Source of the DNA: Geobacter sp. UBA698
GTDB lineage: Bacteria > Desulfobacterota > Desulfuromonadia > Geobacterales > Pseudopelobacteraceae
DNA: 34,400 bases
Direction: 5' to 3'
NCBI GenBank assembly: GCA_002298925.1
Contig: DBMM01000109.1
Location: forward strand, 7,723-42,122
Shown here piece by piece: positions 1 to 8,663 of this stretch; the first letter of the stretch is position 1; each line of letters begins with the position of its first letter. The position numbers and the translations under genes are program-made. The notes under the pieces are model-generated. The model saw nothing but the letters and a program-made list of their open reading frames with translations. It had not been told where the DNA came from and ran no database searches.

Positions 1-1392
1 GATTTCAGACCGCAGCATACGTCGGCCGACGTTGTCGCGGCCTACGGCGATAAAGAAACGATTGACGCCACCCAGGATATCTTCGTAGTGGCCGGCCGCA
101 TCCTGGCCCGGCGTTCCTTTGGCAAAGCCGCCTTTATCCAGCTTCAGGACCGCAAAGGGCGCGTTCAACTGTATGTCAAAAAGGACGAGATCGGCGATGA
201 GGCTTTTACTGCCTTCGAATCCTTCGACATCGGCGATATCGTCGGCGCCGAGGGCTACCCTTTCCGCACAAAGACCGGCGAGCTGTCCCTGCATGCCCGC
301 AGCATCCGCCTGCTGGTCAAGTCGCTGCTGCCGCTGCCGGAGAAGTTCCACGGCCTGACCGATGTGGAGACCCGCTACCGCCAGCGCTATGTGGACCTGA
401 TCGTCAACCCCGAGGTGCGCGAAATCTTCATCAAACGCTCCCGCATCGTCAACCTGATCCGCAGCTTCATGACCACCCGCGACTTCCTGGAAGTCGAGAC
501 CCCCATGATGCACCAGATTCCGGGCGGTGCCACTGCCAGGCCGTTCATCACCCACCACAACACCCTGGACATGGAGCTTTACCTGCGCATCGCGCCGGAG
601 CTGTACCTGAAGCGACTGGTGGTTGGCGGCATGGATCGGGTCTTTGAAATCAACCGCAATTTCAGGAATGAAGGGATTTCGGTCCGCCACAACCCCGAAT
701 TCACCATGATGGAATTCTACCAGGCCTACGCCACCTACGAAGACCTGATGGAACTGACCGAAGAGCTGTTCTGCCACGTCGCCCAGGAAGTTCTCGGCAC
801 GCTCAACTTCACCAACCAGGGCCTCGACATCAGCTTTGAACGCCCCTGGAAACGCCTGACGGTCCGTGAAGCCATCCTGGAATATGGCGACATCGAAGCC
901 AAACAGCTGGATGACCGCGACCTGGCCCTGGCATACGCCCAGAGCATCGGCCTGGACCTGCCGGCCGATATCGGCCACGGCAAGCTGCTGATGGAAATTT
1001 TCGAAGAGGTGGCCGAACACAAGCTGATCCAGCCGACCTTCATTACCGCCTACCCCACCGAGGTTTCACCCCTGTCGCGCAAAAACGACCACAACCCTGA
1101 TATCGTCGACCGCTTCGAACTGATCATCGGCGGCCGCGAGATTGCCAACGCCTTCTCCGAGCTCAATGACCCGGTTGACCAGAAGGAACGCTTTCTCTCC
1201 CAGGTTGCTGAAAAGGACAAGGGGGACGAAGAAGCACATTACATGGATGAAGACTACGTCCGCGCCCTGGAGTACGGCCTGCCTCCCACTGCTGGCGAAG
1301 GCATCGGCATCGACCGCCTGGTGATGCTGCTGACCGACTCGGCTTCCATCCGCGACGTGATCCTCTTCCCGCAGCTAAGAAAGGAAAAGTAG
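1..1392 (+). CDS. lysS: Lysine--tRNA ligase, class II (5' end cut by window)
   Basis: This gene charges tRNA-Lys with lysine in the cytoplasm. The reading frame is open from base 1, so the true start lies outside the window; the visible part is 463 codons, and class II LysRS is usually about 490-500. An N-terminal OB-fold for anticodon binding is recognisable (ILARRSFGKAAFIQL onward). The class II catalytic motifs follow: motif 2 near FEINRNFRNEGISVRHNPEF and motif 3 near GEGIGIDRLVMLL close to the C-terminus. A GTG at 88 is internal to the OB-fold and should not be taken as the start. It is followed by an imperfect G/C-rich hairpin repeat and then lolC, an order I recall from Geobacter genomes. 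Confidence 0.96.
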   Translation, partial: DFRPQHTSADVVAAYGDKETIDATQDIFVVAGRILARRSFGKAAFIQLQDRKGRVQLYVKKDEIGDEAFTAFESFDIGDIVGAEGYPFRTKTGELSLHARSIRLLVKSLLPLPEKFHGLTDVETRYRQRYVDLIVNPEVREIFIKRSRIVNLIRSFMTTRDFLEVETPMMHQIPGGATARPFITHHNTLDMELYLRIAPELYLKRLVVGGMDRVFEINRNFRNEGISVRHNPEFTMMEFYQAYATYEDLMELTEELFCHVAQEVLGTLNFTNQGLDISFERPWKRLTVREAILEYGDIEAKQLDDRDLALAYAQSIGLDLPADIGHGKLLMEIFEEVAEHKLIQPTFITAYPTEVSPLSRKNDHNPDIVDRFELIIGGREIANAFSELNDPVDQKERFLSQVAEKDKGDEEAHYMDEDYVRALEYGLPPTAGEGIGIDRLVMLLTDSASIRDVILFPQLRKEK

Positions 1393-1398
1393 GTATCT

Positions 1399-1462
1399 GG
1401 GACCGGGGACCAGGGACGGGGGACAAGTAAAAGCCTTTCCCGGTCCCGACTCCCCCAGTCCC
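1399..1462. repeat. G-rich/C-rich imperfect inverted repeat between lysS and lolC
   Basis: The left arm (about 1399-1423) is built from iterated GGGAC and GGGGAC blocks. The right arm (about 1436-1462) is its imperfect reverse complement, with CCCGGTCCC and CCCCCAGTCCC blocks, and the loop is about 12 bases. It begins a few bases after the lysS stop and ends 16 bases before the lolC start. It has no U-tract, so it does not look like a Rho-independent terminator. It resembles extragenic palindromic elements and may occur elsewhere in the genome; that cannot be tested here. Confidence 0.7.
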
Positions 1463-1478
1463 ACGTCCTGACTCCACT

Positions 1479-2741
1479 ATGCCGTTCGAACTTTTCATAG
1501 GTCTGCGCTACCTGAAGGCCAAGCGCAAGTCGACCTTTATATCAATCATCACCTTCATTTCCATCGCCGGTGTAATGCTTGGGGTTCTGGCACTGATCGT
1601 GGTGCTGGCTGTCATGACCGGCTTTGAGGAAGATCTCAAGGAAAAGATCCTGGGAACCAACGCCCACATCGTCGTGGTCCACAACGGCGCCTCCATGGAA
1701 GATTACCGTCAGGTCATGGCTAAGCTGACAAATATGAAGGGCGTAACGGCAGCCACGCCTTTCATTTACAACCAGGTCATGCTATCTTCCGGCAAAAATG
1801 CCTCCGGCGTTGTCCTGCGTGGCATCGAGGTCGCTTCGGACCGCAAGGTAACCAAGCTGAGCCGCACCATCGTCAACGGCACCATCGACGGACTTGAACC
1901 TAGCATCGCCGATGGTGCCGATGCTTTGCCGGGGCTGCTGATCGGCAAGGAACTGGCCAAGCATCTCAACCTGTTCGTGGGAGACAAGGTAAATGTCGTC
2001 TCACCCATGGGCAACATCACCCCGCTGGGAATGATGCCCAGAATGAAAACGTTCCGAGTGACCGGCATCTTCAACACCGGCATGTTCGAATACGATTCCA
2101 CCCTGGCCTATGTCAGCCTGAACCAGGCCCAGACTTTTTTTGACCTGGGGGACACGGTCACCGGTATTCAGCTCAAGGTGGAGGACGTCTACCACACCGG
2201 CGAACTGGCGGCCAGCATCAACCGGTCACTGGGCACTGACTACTATGCCCGCGACTGGATGCAGATGAACCGCAACATCCTGTTCGCCCTGAAGACGGAG
2301 AAGGTGGTCATGTTCGTCATCCTGACCCTGATCGTGCTGGTTGCGGCCTTCGGCATCGCCTCGACCCTGTTCATGGTCGTGATGGAGAAAACCAGGGATA
2401 TTGCCATCCTCAAGTCCATGGGGGCCAGCGGTTTCAGCATCATGAAGATATTTGTCCTGGAGGGGCTGATTATCGGCGTACTGGGCACCGCCCTGGGGGT
2501 CATATCGGGCCTGCTGGTCGCCAGCAATCTGGAGCCGATCATCGACGTCATCCAGAAAGCCACCGGCCAGAACTTCTTCAGCAAGGATATCTATTATCTG
2601 GACCACTTCCCATCGCAGGTGGTGCCGTCCGATGTGGTGCTGATCTCGGTGACGGCGGTCGTGATCTCCTTCATCGCCACCCTCTATCCGGCCTGGCAGG
2701 CGTCGCGAATGCTGCCGGCCGAGGCCCTGCGCTATGAGTAA
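1479..2741 (+). CDS. lolC: Lipoprotein-releasing ABC transporter permease, LolC/LolE family
   Basis: This is the inner-membrane permease of the Lol system, which extracts outer-membrane-destined lipoproteins and passes them to LolA. The 420 residues match the family (E. coli LolC and LolE are about 400-415). The opening MPFELFIGLRYLKAKRK is typical. One N-terminal membrane segment (about 20-47) is followed by a large periplasmic MacB-like domain and three C-terminal FtsX-type segments (about 273-300, 318-347, 382-405). Only one LolC/E-type gene is present beside lolD, so the complex may be built on a homodimer (LolF-like). The stop overlaps lolD by 8 bases. The start has no recognisable Shine-Dalgarno sequence and lies just after a hairpin repeat. 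Confidence 0.93.
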   Translation: MPFELFIGLRYLKAKRKSTFISIITFISIAGVMLGVLALIVVLAVMTGFEEDLKEKILGTNAHIVVVHNGASMEDYRQVMAKLTNMKGVTAATPFIYNQVMLSSGKNASGVVLRGIEVASDRKVTKLSRTIVNGTIDGLEPSIADGADALPGLLIGKELAKHLNLFVGDKVNVVSPMGNITPLGMMPRMKTFRVTGIFNTGMFEYDSTLAYVSLNQAQTFFDLGDTVTGIQLKVEDVYHTGELAASINRSLGTDYYARDWMQMNRNILFALKTEKVVMFVILTLIVLVAAFGIASTLFMVVMEKTRDIAILKSMGASGFSIMKIFVLEGLIIGVLGTALGVISGLLVASNLEPIIDVIQKATGQNFFSKDIYYLDHFPSQVVPSDVVLISVTAVVISFIATLYPAWQASRMLPAEALRYE

Positions 2742-3405
2742 CCTTCTTGAAGTGCGCAGCCTCAGCAAGACCTATGTCAATGGGCCCAACCGGGTCGAGG
2801 TACTGCAAGGGATCAACCTGGATATCCAGGCCGGAACCACCACCGCTCTGGTGGGTGCCTCCGGCGCCGGAAAAAGCACCCTGCTGCACCTGCTGGGGGC
2901 CCTGGACCGCCCTTCTGACGGTTCGGTCCGCTTTCGCGGAGATGAGATCTTCAGCAAGAGCGACCGCGACCTGGCCATCTTCCGCAACAGGAGCATCGGG
3001 TTTGTCTTTCAGTTCCACCACCTGCTGCCCGAATTCACTGCTCTGGAGAATGTCATGATGCCGGCCCTGATCGCCCGGGTTCCCAGGAGCAAGGCAGCGG
3101 CAGTGGCAGAAGCACTGCTGACCGATGTGGGCCTGTCCCATCGCCTGAGCCACCGTCCCGGGGAACTGTCCGGAGGCGAACAACAACGGGTCGCCATCGC
3201 CCGCGCGCTGGTTTTGGCGCCGGAGCTGCTGCTGGCCGACGAACCAACCGGCAACCTGGATATGAAGACCAGCGAGGGAGTACATGACCTGCTGGATGAA
3301 CTGCAGGAAAAACGGGGCTTGACCCTGGTGGTGGTCACGCACAATGAGCGTCTGGCCGCCGCCATGGGACGCACCGTGCGCCTGGTTGACGGCAGACTTG
3401 AATAA
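2734..3405 (+). CDS. lolD: Lipoprotein-releasing ABC transporter ATP-binding protein
   Basis: This is the ATPase that powers lipoprotein release together with the LolC/E-type permease. At 223 residues it is the usual length for LolD. The ABC features are complete: Walker A GASGAGKS (41-48), Q-loop (Q93), signature LSGGE (145-149), Walker B LLLADE (165-170) and the switch histidine in VVVTHN (about 203). The gene begins inside the 3' end of lolC (8-base overlap), which suggests translational coupling. The LolD/MacB/FtsE families are similar, but the adjacent lolC settles the assignment. Confidence 0.95.
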   Translation: MSNLLEVRSLSKTYVNGPNRVEVLQGINLDIQAGTTTALVGASGAGKSTLLHLLGALDRPSDGSVRFRGDEIFSKSDRDLAIFRNRSIGFVFQFHHLLPEFTALENVMMPALIARVPRSKAAAVAEALLTDVGLSHRLSHRPGELSGGEQQRVAIARALVLAPELLLADEPTGNLDMKTSEGVHDLLDELQEKRGLTLVVVTHNERLAAAMGRTVRLVDGRLE

Positions 3406-3429
3406 CATTGCATAATTAAAGTCAGTTAC

Positions 3430-3435
3430 GGAGGG
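3430..3435 (+). promoter_or_regulatory. Shine-Dalgarno sequence supporting the GTG start of bamA
   Basis: GGAGGG lies only 3 bases before the GTG at 3439. The spacing is short, but the next in-frame ATG (3463) is 27 bases away, too far to use this site. The site therefore favours the GTG. Confidence 0.6.
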
Positions 3436-3438
3436 AAA

Positions 3439-5742
3439 GTGCCCATACCATCCTATAAAATAATGACACTGCTGGCACTGCAACTGGCCTGTGTCACCAC
3501 GGCGTGGGCCGAAGGGGAGAAGATCACCGAAATTGCCGTCAAGGGCAACCGGCGCATCGAGTCGGCCGCCATCCTCAACGCCATCAAGCTGAAGGCCGGC
3601 GACACCCTCTACAGCGACAAGACCGATGCCGATCTGCGGGCCATCTACAAGTTGGGGCACTTTCAGGACGTACAGGTTTCCCTTGAGCAGAGCGACAAGG
3701 GAGCCGTCCTGGTTTACACCGTTCTGGAAAAACCGGTAGTGCGCGACATAAAGTTCGAGGGCAACAAGCAGCTGACCACGGATAAGCTCAAGGAGGCGCT
3801 TGAATTCCGCCAAAACTCGATCTTCTCCACAAAAGACCTGACCAAAAGCCTCGCCAAGATGAAAAAGCTCTACAGCGATGACGGCTACTACCTGGCCGAA
3901 ATCGAACCGGTGGTGGACAAGCGCACCCCCACTGATCTTTCAGTCACCTTCAAGGTAACCGAAGGGAAGAAAATCCTGATCCGCAGCATTCGCTTCGATG
4001 GCAACCGCGCTTTCACCGACCGCAAATTGCGCGGCATGATGGAAACCAAGCAGGAATGGTTCCTGTCCTGGCTGACCAGCGCCGGTACCTACAAGGAAGA
4101 AGTTCTTAAAAACGATGCCATGATCATAGCCGATCAGTACCTGAACAACGGCTACATCAACATCAAGGTAGGCGAGCCGGTTGTCAAGCTGAACGATGCC
4201 AAGGATGCCCTGGAAGTCTTCATCGGCATCACCGAGGGCGACCAGTACCGGATCGGCGAGATCGGTTTCAAGGGAGAACTGCTGGAACCGGCCGGGGAAC
4301 TGCGCAAGAAAATGAAAACCGAACCGGGCCAGGTATTCAGCCGGGCCACCCTGCGCACCGACATATCCGCCCTGACCGATGCCTACGGCGACAAGGGCTA
4401 TGCCTTTGCCAACGTGAATCCGCTGACCAAGGCCGACCAGGACAAGAAGACCGTCGACATGACCTTTGACATGGAGAAGGGCGAGTTAATCCACATCGAA
4501 CGAATCTCCATAGCCGGCAACCCCAAGACCCGCGACAAGGTCATCCGCCGTGAAATGCGGGTCACCGAAGGTGAAACCTTCAGCGCCACCGGCATGAAAC
4601 GCAGCAAGCAGAATCTGATGAACCTGGGCTATTTCGAAGAGGCCAATGTGGCCACCACCAAGGGGAGCGCCAGCGACAAACTCAACGTCACCGTGGATGT
4701 AAAAGAGAAGCCGACCGGCACCTTCAGCATCGGTGGCGGCTACAGCTCCCTGGACGGCATTATCGGTCAGGGCTCCGTCCAGCAGGCTAACTTCCTGGGG
4801 CTGGGGCTCAAGGCCAACCTGTCCGGCTCAATCGGCGGCAAGTCCCAAACCTATTCGGTGGGCCTGACCGACCCCTATTTCCTGGACACCAAATGGACCC
4901 TGGGTGCCGATGTCTACCGTTCCGAGCGTGACTACATCGACTACAGCCGCAGACTGACCGGTGGCGACATCAAGGCCGGCTATCCGATCAATGATTTTAT
5001 CGGCACCTTTTTCATGTACAAGTACGAAATCAAGGACATCTTTAAACCGACCGTGCCCTACCAGAACCTGCACTTTCAGGATCCGGACAATTATCCGCTG
5101 GACACCACTGTAACCAGTTCGATTATGGGCAGCTTCAGTCGCAACACGACCGACTACCGGCTTGACCCGACCACCGGCATGATCAACTCCCTCTCCGCCG
5201 AATACGCCGGACTGGGGGGGGACAATAAGTACGCGCGCTACATTGCCGACACCACCTGGTTTCATCCCCTTTACAAAAAACTGATCTTCTCCACCAAACT
5301 GACCCTGGGCTATGTCCAGGAAGTGGGCAAGCCGATCCCAATCGACGAGAAGTTCTATTTGGGGGGCATTTTTTCGCTGAGAGGATATAAAGCGCGTACG
5401 GTTTCCCCCACAAAGAACCAGAAGACCGGTAATGTCCTCGGCGACCAGACCGTTGAAACGGTCTACCAGGGTGGCGAGAAGGAGTACTTCGGCAATGCCG
5501 AGATCACCTTCCCGCTGCTGCCCGATGTGGGTGTCAAGGCAGTGGCCTTCTTTGACTATGGCAATGCCTTCAGCGACAACAACAAAGCCTTCAATCCGAT
5601 GCTGATGAGCTATGGCGGCGGCATCCGCTGGTCCTCCCCCATCGGCCCTCTGCGTCTTGAGTACGGCATTCCTGTCAATCCCCGCAGCGGACTTGACAGC
5701 AAGAACGGCCGGTTCGAGTTTTCCATCGGCAGCATGTTTTGA
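3439..5742 (+). CDS. bamA: Outer membrane protein assembly factor BamA (Omp85)
   Basis: This is the central channel of the BAM complex, which folds and inserts beta-barrel proteins into the outer membrane. The 767 residues read as a signal peptide (cleavage near AWA|EG, residue 24), five POTRA domains (about 27-98, 99-176, 178-266, 269-347, 350-424) and a 16-strand-type barrel from about 425. The conserved Omp85 RGY motif is at 648-650, and the chain ends in phenylalanine as expected for BAM substrates. The start is a GTG preceded by GGAGGG at 3430-3435. An in-frame ATG at 3463 (residue 9) is the alternative, but it has no ribosome binding site. The following gene, skp, encodes the matching periplasmic chaperone. 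Confidence 0.97.
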   Translation: MPIPSYKIMTLLALQLACVTTAWAEGEKITEIAVKGNRRIESAAILNAIKLKAGDTLYSDKTDADLRAIYKLGHFQDVQVSLEQSDKGAVLVYTVLEKPVVRDIKFEGNKQLTTDKLKEALEFRQNSIFSTKDLTKSLAKMKKLYSDDGYYLAEIEPVVDKRTPTDLSVTFKVTEGKKILIRSIRFDGNRAFTDRKLRGMMETKQEWFLSWLTSAGTYKEEVLKNDAMIIADQYLNNGYINIKVGEPVVKLNDAKDALEVFIGITEGDQYRIGEIGFKGELLEPAGELRKKMKTEPGQVFSRATLRTDISALTDAYGDKGYAFANVNPLTKADQDKKTVDMTFDMEKGELIHIERISIAGNPKTRDKVIRREMRVTEGETFSATGMKRSKQNLMNLGYFEEANVATTKGSASDKLNVTVDVKEKPTGTFSIGGGYSSLDGIIGQGSVQQANFLGLGLKANLSGSIGGKSQTYSVGLTDPYFLDTKWTLGADVYRSERDYIDYSRRLTGGDIKAGYPINDFIGTFFMYKYEIKDIFKPTVPYQNLHFQDPDNYPLDTTVTSSIMGSFSRNTTDYRLDPTTGMINSLSAEYAGLGGDNKYARYIADTTWFHPLYKKLIFSTKLTLGYVQEVGKPIPIDEKFYLGGIFSLRGYKARTVSPTKNQKTGNVLGDQTVETVYQGGEKEYFGNAEITFPLLPDVGVKAVAFFDYGNAFSDNNKAFNPMLMSYGGGIRWSSPIGPLRLEYGIPVNPRSGLDSKNGRFEFSIGSMF

Positions 5743-5817
5743 TATCATCCACTGTTTTGAATTAAATGGTACACTTGCAAACGAGGCTTCACACCCAAAC
5801 ATAAGGAGAACGGATTC

Positions 5818-6333
5818 ATGAAACGGTTTATTCTCGCGGCACTGATGACGGGCATTCTCACGGCAGGCATGGCTTTCGGTGCAGATCTCAAAATGGGCTA
5901 CATCGACATGCAGCGCGCCATCAACACCTCGGAAGCGGGCAAGGAAGCCAAGGAACAGCTGGCAGCCCGACTGAAGAAATATCAGGACGAGATCAACGGA
6001 CGCCAGGAAGATCTGAAGCGTCTCAAAGACGAACTTGAGAAACAGGGCATGCTGCTTTCCGAATCGGCCCGGGCCGCCAAGGAAAAGGACTATCAGCAGA
6101 AACTGAAAGAGTTCCAGCGCTTCACCAAGGATGCCCAGGACGAGTTGCAGGGCAAAGACGAGGAATATACCCGCAAGATTCTGGAATCCATGGAAAAGGT
6201 CATTCAGGATTACGGCCGGAAAAACGGCTACACTTTCATCTTTGTCAAGAACGAGAGCATGCTCTTTGTGGACGAAAAGGCCGACCTGACCGATGAAGTT
6301 CTGAAACTGTTCAACGCGAACCGTAAGAAGTAG
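5818..6333 (+). CDS. skp: Periplasmic chaperone Skp/OmpH family
   Basis: This is a periplasmic holdase that keeps unfolded outer membrane proteins soluble on the way to BamA. It has 171 residues, the family's usual size. A clear signal peptide (cleavage near AFG|AD, residue 21) is followed by the short GYIDMQRAI strand and a long charged coiled coil (about 37-140) that forms the tentacle arms. An AAGGAG site at 5803-5808 precedes the ATG. The bamA-skp-lpxD-fabZ-lpxA order is the classical proteobacterial envelope cluster. Confidence 0.93.
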   Translation: MKRFILAALMTGILTAGMAFGADLKMGYIDMQRAINTSEAGKEAKEQLAARLKKYQDEINGRQEDLKRLKDELEKQGMLLSESARAAKEKDYQQKLKEFQRFTKDAQDELQGKDEEYTRKILESMEKVIQDYGRKNGYTFIFVKNESMLFVDEKADLTDEVLKLFNANRKK

Positions 6334-6340
6334 ACCAGCC

Positions 6341-7381
6341 ATGGCCGACACAAAAACACTCAAGGAACTGGCGGAGTATCTGGGCGGAGTCGTGCGGGGT
6401 GACGAATCCTGCCGGATTAGCGGTCTGGCGCCGTTGGAGATGGCTGGCCCGGACAAGATCACCTTCCTGGCCAATCCCAAGTATGCCGCCAAAGTGGCCG
6501 AAACCGGAGCCGGCGCGGTGCTGATGGCAGCGGGGGGCGAAAGTCACGGCCGCAACGTAATCGAAGTTGCCAACCCCTACCTGGCCTTTGCCAAGCTGCT
6601 GAACCTGTTCCATGTCGCAAGGCCGGCCCCGCTGGGGGTCATGCCGGGGGCCAGCATCGGCGAGAATGTGCTACTGGGAGCCGACATAAGCGTCTACCCC
6701 GGCGCCCGCATAGGCGACAATGCCGTAATCGGAGACGGCTGCATAATCCATCCGGGAGCGGTCATCTATGCCGGGGTCACCATCGGCAGCAACACCCTGG
6801 TCCATGCCAATGCCGTCATCCGGGAACGCTGCCGCATCGGCAGCCGCTGCGTGATCCAGCCGGGTGCTGTCATCGGGAGCGACGGCTTCGGCTATGCCCC
6901 TGACGGCCGCGGCTACTACCCGATTCCCCAGATCGGTATTGTCGTGCTGGAGGATGACGTCGAGATCGGGGCCAACACCTGCATCGATCGGGCAGCCCTG
7001 GAAACGACTCTGATCAGACGGGGCACCAAGCTGGACAACCTGGTGCAGATCGCCCACAACTGTCAGATCGGAGAAGACTGCATGATCGTCTCCCAGGTCG
7101 GCATTTCCGGCAGCAGCAAGATCGGCAACCACGTTACCCTGGCCGGACAGGTGGGGGTGGCTGGCCATCTGACTATCGGAGACAATGTCATGGTCGGCGC
7201 CCAATCCGGCATCCCCGGCTCGCTGCCCGCCAACGCCGGTTACAGCGGTACGCCGGCCATGCCGCACAAGGATTGGCTCAAGGCCATGGCCGTCGTGCCC
7301 CGGCTGCCGGAACTGCGCAAAACGGTCACCGCTCTGGAGAAAAGAATCGCCGAACTGGAATCACAACTGCTGCAGAAATAA
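6341..7381 (+). CDS. lpxD: UDP-3-O-(3-hydroxyacyl)glucosamine N-acyltransferase
   Basis: LpxD adds the second hydroxyacyl chain, from acyl-ACP, to the 2-amino group of the lipid A precursor in the cytoplasm. The 346 residues contain the N-terminal uridine-binding domain (about 1-100), a long left-handed beta-helix of hexapeptide repeats (about 105-300) and a C-terminal helix. The catalytic histidine is H239 in QIAHNCQIG, the same number as in E. coli LpxD. The gene starts 7 bases after skp. If the gnnAB products act as predicted, the natural substrate carries a 3-amide rather than a 3-ester acyl chain. Confidence 0.96.
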   Translation: MADTKTLKELAEYLGGVVRGDESCRISGLAPLEMAGPDKITFLANPKYAAKVAETGAGAVLMAAGGESHGRNVIEVANPYLAFAKLLNLFHVARPAPLGVMPGASIGENVLLGADISVYPGARIGDNAVIGDGCIIHPGAVIYAGVTIGSNTLVHANAVIRERCRIGSRCVIQPGAVIGSDGFGYAPDGRGYYPIPQIGIVVLEDDVEIGANTCIDRAALETTLIRRGTKLDNLVQIAHNCQIGEDCMIVSQVGISGSSKIGNHVTLAGQVGVAGHLTIGDNVMVGAQSGIPGSLPANAGYSGTPAMPHKDWLKAMAVVPRLPELRKTVTALEKRIAELESQLLQK

Positions 7382-7399
7382 TTCCGAGGAGAGCTTCCC

Positions 7400-7852
7400 A
7401 TGCTGATGGACATCAATGAGATCATGAACATCCTGCCCCACCGCTACCCTTTCCTGATGGTGGACCGCATCATTGAGCTGGAGCACGGTAAACGCTGTGT
7501 AGGCATCAAGAACGTGAGCATCAACGAGCCGTTCTTTCAGGGGCACTTCCCCGGTCACCCGGTCATGCCGGGCGTACTGATCGTGGAAGCCATGGCCCAG
7601 GTGGCGGGCATCATGGCTTACCTGGCCTCCGATGACGCCACTAAAAAGAAGGTCAGCTATTTCATGTCCATCGACAATGCCAAATTCAGGAAGCCGGTTT
7701 TCCCCGGCGACCAGTTGCGCATCGAAATAGAAACCACCTTCAACAGACGCGGCATCTGGGGCGTCAACGGCAAGGCCTATGTAGGCGAAACACTGGTTAC
7801 CGAAGCGGCACTCAAAGCGACTTTCGCCGATTCAGCCACTGAGCGCAATTAG
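7400..7852 (+). CDS. fabZ: 3-hydroxyacyl-[acyl-carrier-protein] dehydratase FabZ
   Basis: FabZ dehydrates 3-hydroxyacyl-ACP in type II fatty acid synthesis. It competes with LpxA and LpxD for the same hydroxyacyl-ACP pool, which explains its place between them. It has 150 residues and a hot-dog fold. The catalytic pair is visible as H49 (GHFPGHP) and E63 (IVEAMAQ), the numbers known from other FabZ enzymes, and the opening ILPHRYPFLMVDR is diagnostic. A GAGGAG site lies about 8 bases before the ATG; a second in-frame ATG at 7406 is possible. Confidence 0.96.
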   Translation: MLMDINEIMNILPHRYPFLMVDRIIELEHGKRCVGIKNVSINEPFFQGHFPGHPVMPGVLIVEAMAQVAGIMAYLASDDATKKKVSYFMSIDNAKFRKPVFPGDQLRIEIETTFNRRGIWGVNGKAYVGETLVTEAALKATFADSATERN

Positions 7853-7883
7853 CAGCAGACCAACAAAAGTTCCGGAGAAATCC

Positions 7884-8663
7884 ATGATACATTCAAGCGC
7901 AATCATCGCGGAAAGCGCACAACTGGCAGCTGACGTCGAGGTCGGGCCCTACGCCATCATCGGCAAGCATGTCACCATCGGAGCCGGCACTAAAATCGGC
8001 CCCCATGCCGTAATCGGCGATTGGACCGTGATCGGCAAAAACAACCAGATTTTTCACCAGACCTCCGTAGGTGCGCCCCCCCAGGACCTCAAGTACCACG
8101 GTGAGGAAACCTGGACCCGTCTCGGCGACAACAACGTCATCCGCGAATTCGCCACCATCCACCGCGGCACAGTCAGCGGCCATGGTGAAACCGTGGTCGG
8201 CAGCAACAACCTGATGATGGCCTACTCCCACGTTGCCCACGACTGTGTCATCGGCAACGGAGTAGTCATGGCCAATGTGGCCACACTGGCCGGACATGTG
8301 ACTGTCGAAGACAACGTCATCCTGGGGGGACTGGTGGCGGTACACCAGTTTACCACGGTCGGCGCCTATTCCATGATCGGCGGCGGCACCCTGATCGGCC
8401 TGGACATCCCCCCCTACATGATCGCCACTTCCGGCAAACGTGACGCCAAACTGCGCGGCCTTAACCTGATCGGCCTGAAGCGCCGCGGTTTCTCCGATGA
8501 AGCCATCAACAACCTGAAAACAGCCTATAAGACCCTGTTCATGGCCCACCTGAAACTGCCGGATGCGATTGCCCGCATCAGGCAGGAGATCAGCGGCTGC
8601 CCCGAAGTTGACAACCTGCTGGCCTTTATCGAGAAGTCCAAGCGAGGGATCTGTCGCGGATGA
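7884..8663 (+). CDS. lpxA: Acyl-ACP--UDP-N-acetylglucosamine O- (or N-) acyltransferase
   Basis: LpxA attaches the first hydroxyacyl chain to position 3 of the UDP-amino sugar, the first step of lipid A synthesis. The 259 residues form a hexapeptide-repeat beta-helix with a C-terminal helical domain containing the typical NLIGLKRRGFS segment. H116 and H119 in SHVAHDC match the active-site histidine region of the family. A GGAG motif at 7873-7876 precedes the ATG. The stop overlaps the next gene by ATGA, and that gene and the one after it are gnnA and gnnB candidates. This LpxA may therefore prefer UDP-GlcNAc3N and form an amide; the sequence alone does not prove the preference. Confidence 0.95.
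   Translation: MIHSSAIIAESAQLAADVEVGPYAIIGKHVTIGAGTKIGPHAVIGDWTVIGKNNQIFHQTSVGAPPQDLKYHGEETWTRLGDNNVIREFATIHRGTVSGHGETVVGSNNLMMAYSHVAHDCVIGNGVVMANVATLAGHVTVEDNVILGGLVAVHQFTTVGAYSMIGGGTLIGLDIPPYMIATSGKRDAKLRGLNLIGLKRRGFSDEAINNLKTAYKTLFMAHLKLPDAIARIRQEISGCPEVDNLLAFIEKSKRGICRG

Noticed and set aside
1399..1462. The G-rich hairpin as a terminator for lysS
   Set aside because: The right arm is followed by mixed sequence without a T-run. Its iterated block structure looks like a repeat element.
2671..3813. A 380-codon minus-strand frame opposite lolD and bamA
   Set aside because: It is a shadow of lolD and bamA, rich in Gly, Gln and Val without motifs.
4828..6492. A 554-codon open frame on the minus strand opposite bamA, skp and lpxD
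   Set aside because: It is antisense to three clearly identified genes, has low-complexity composition and no recognisable domain. Long antisense frames are expected in GC-rich coding DNA.
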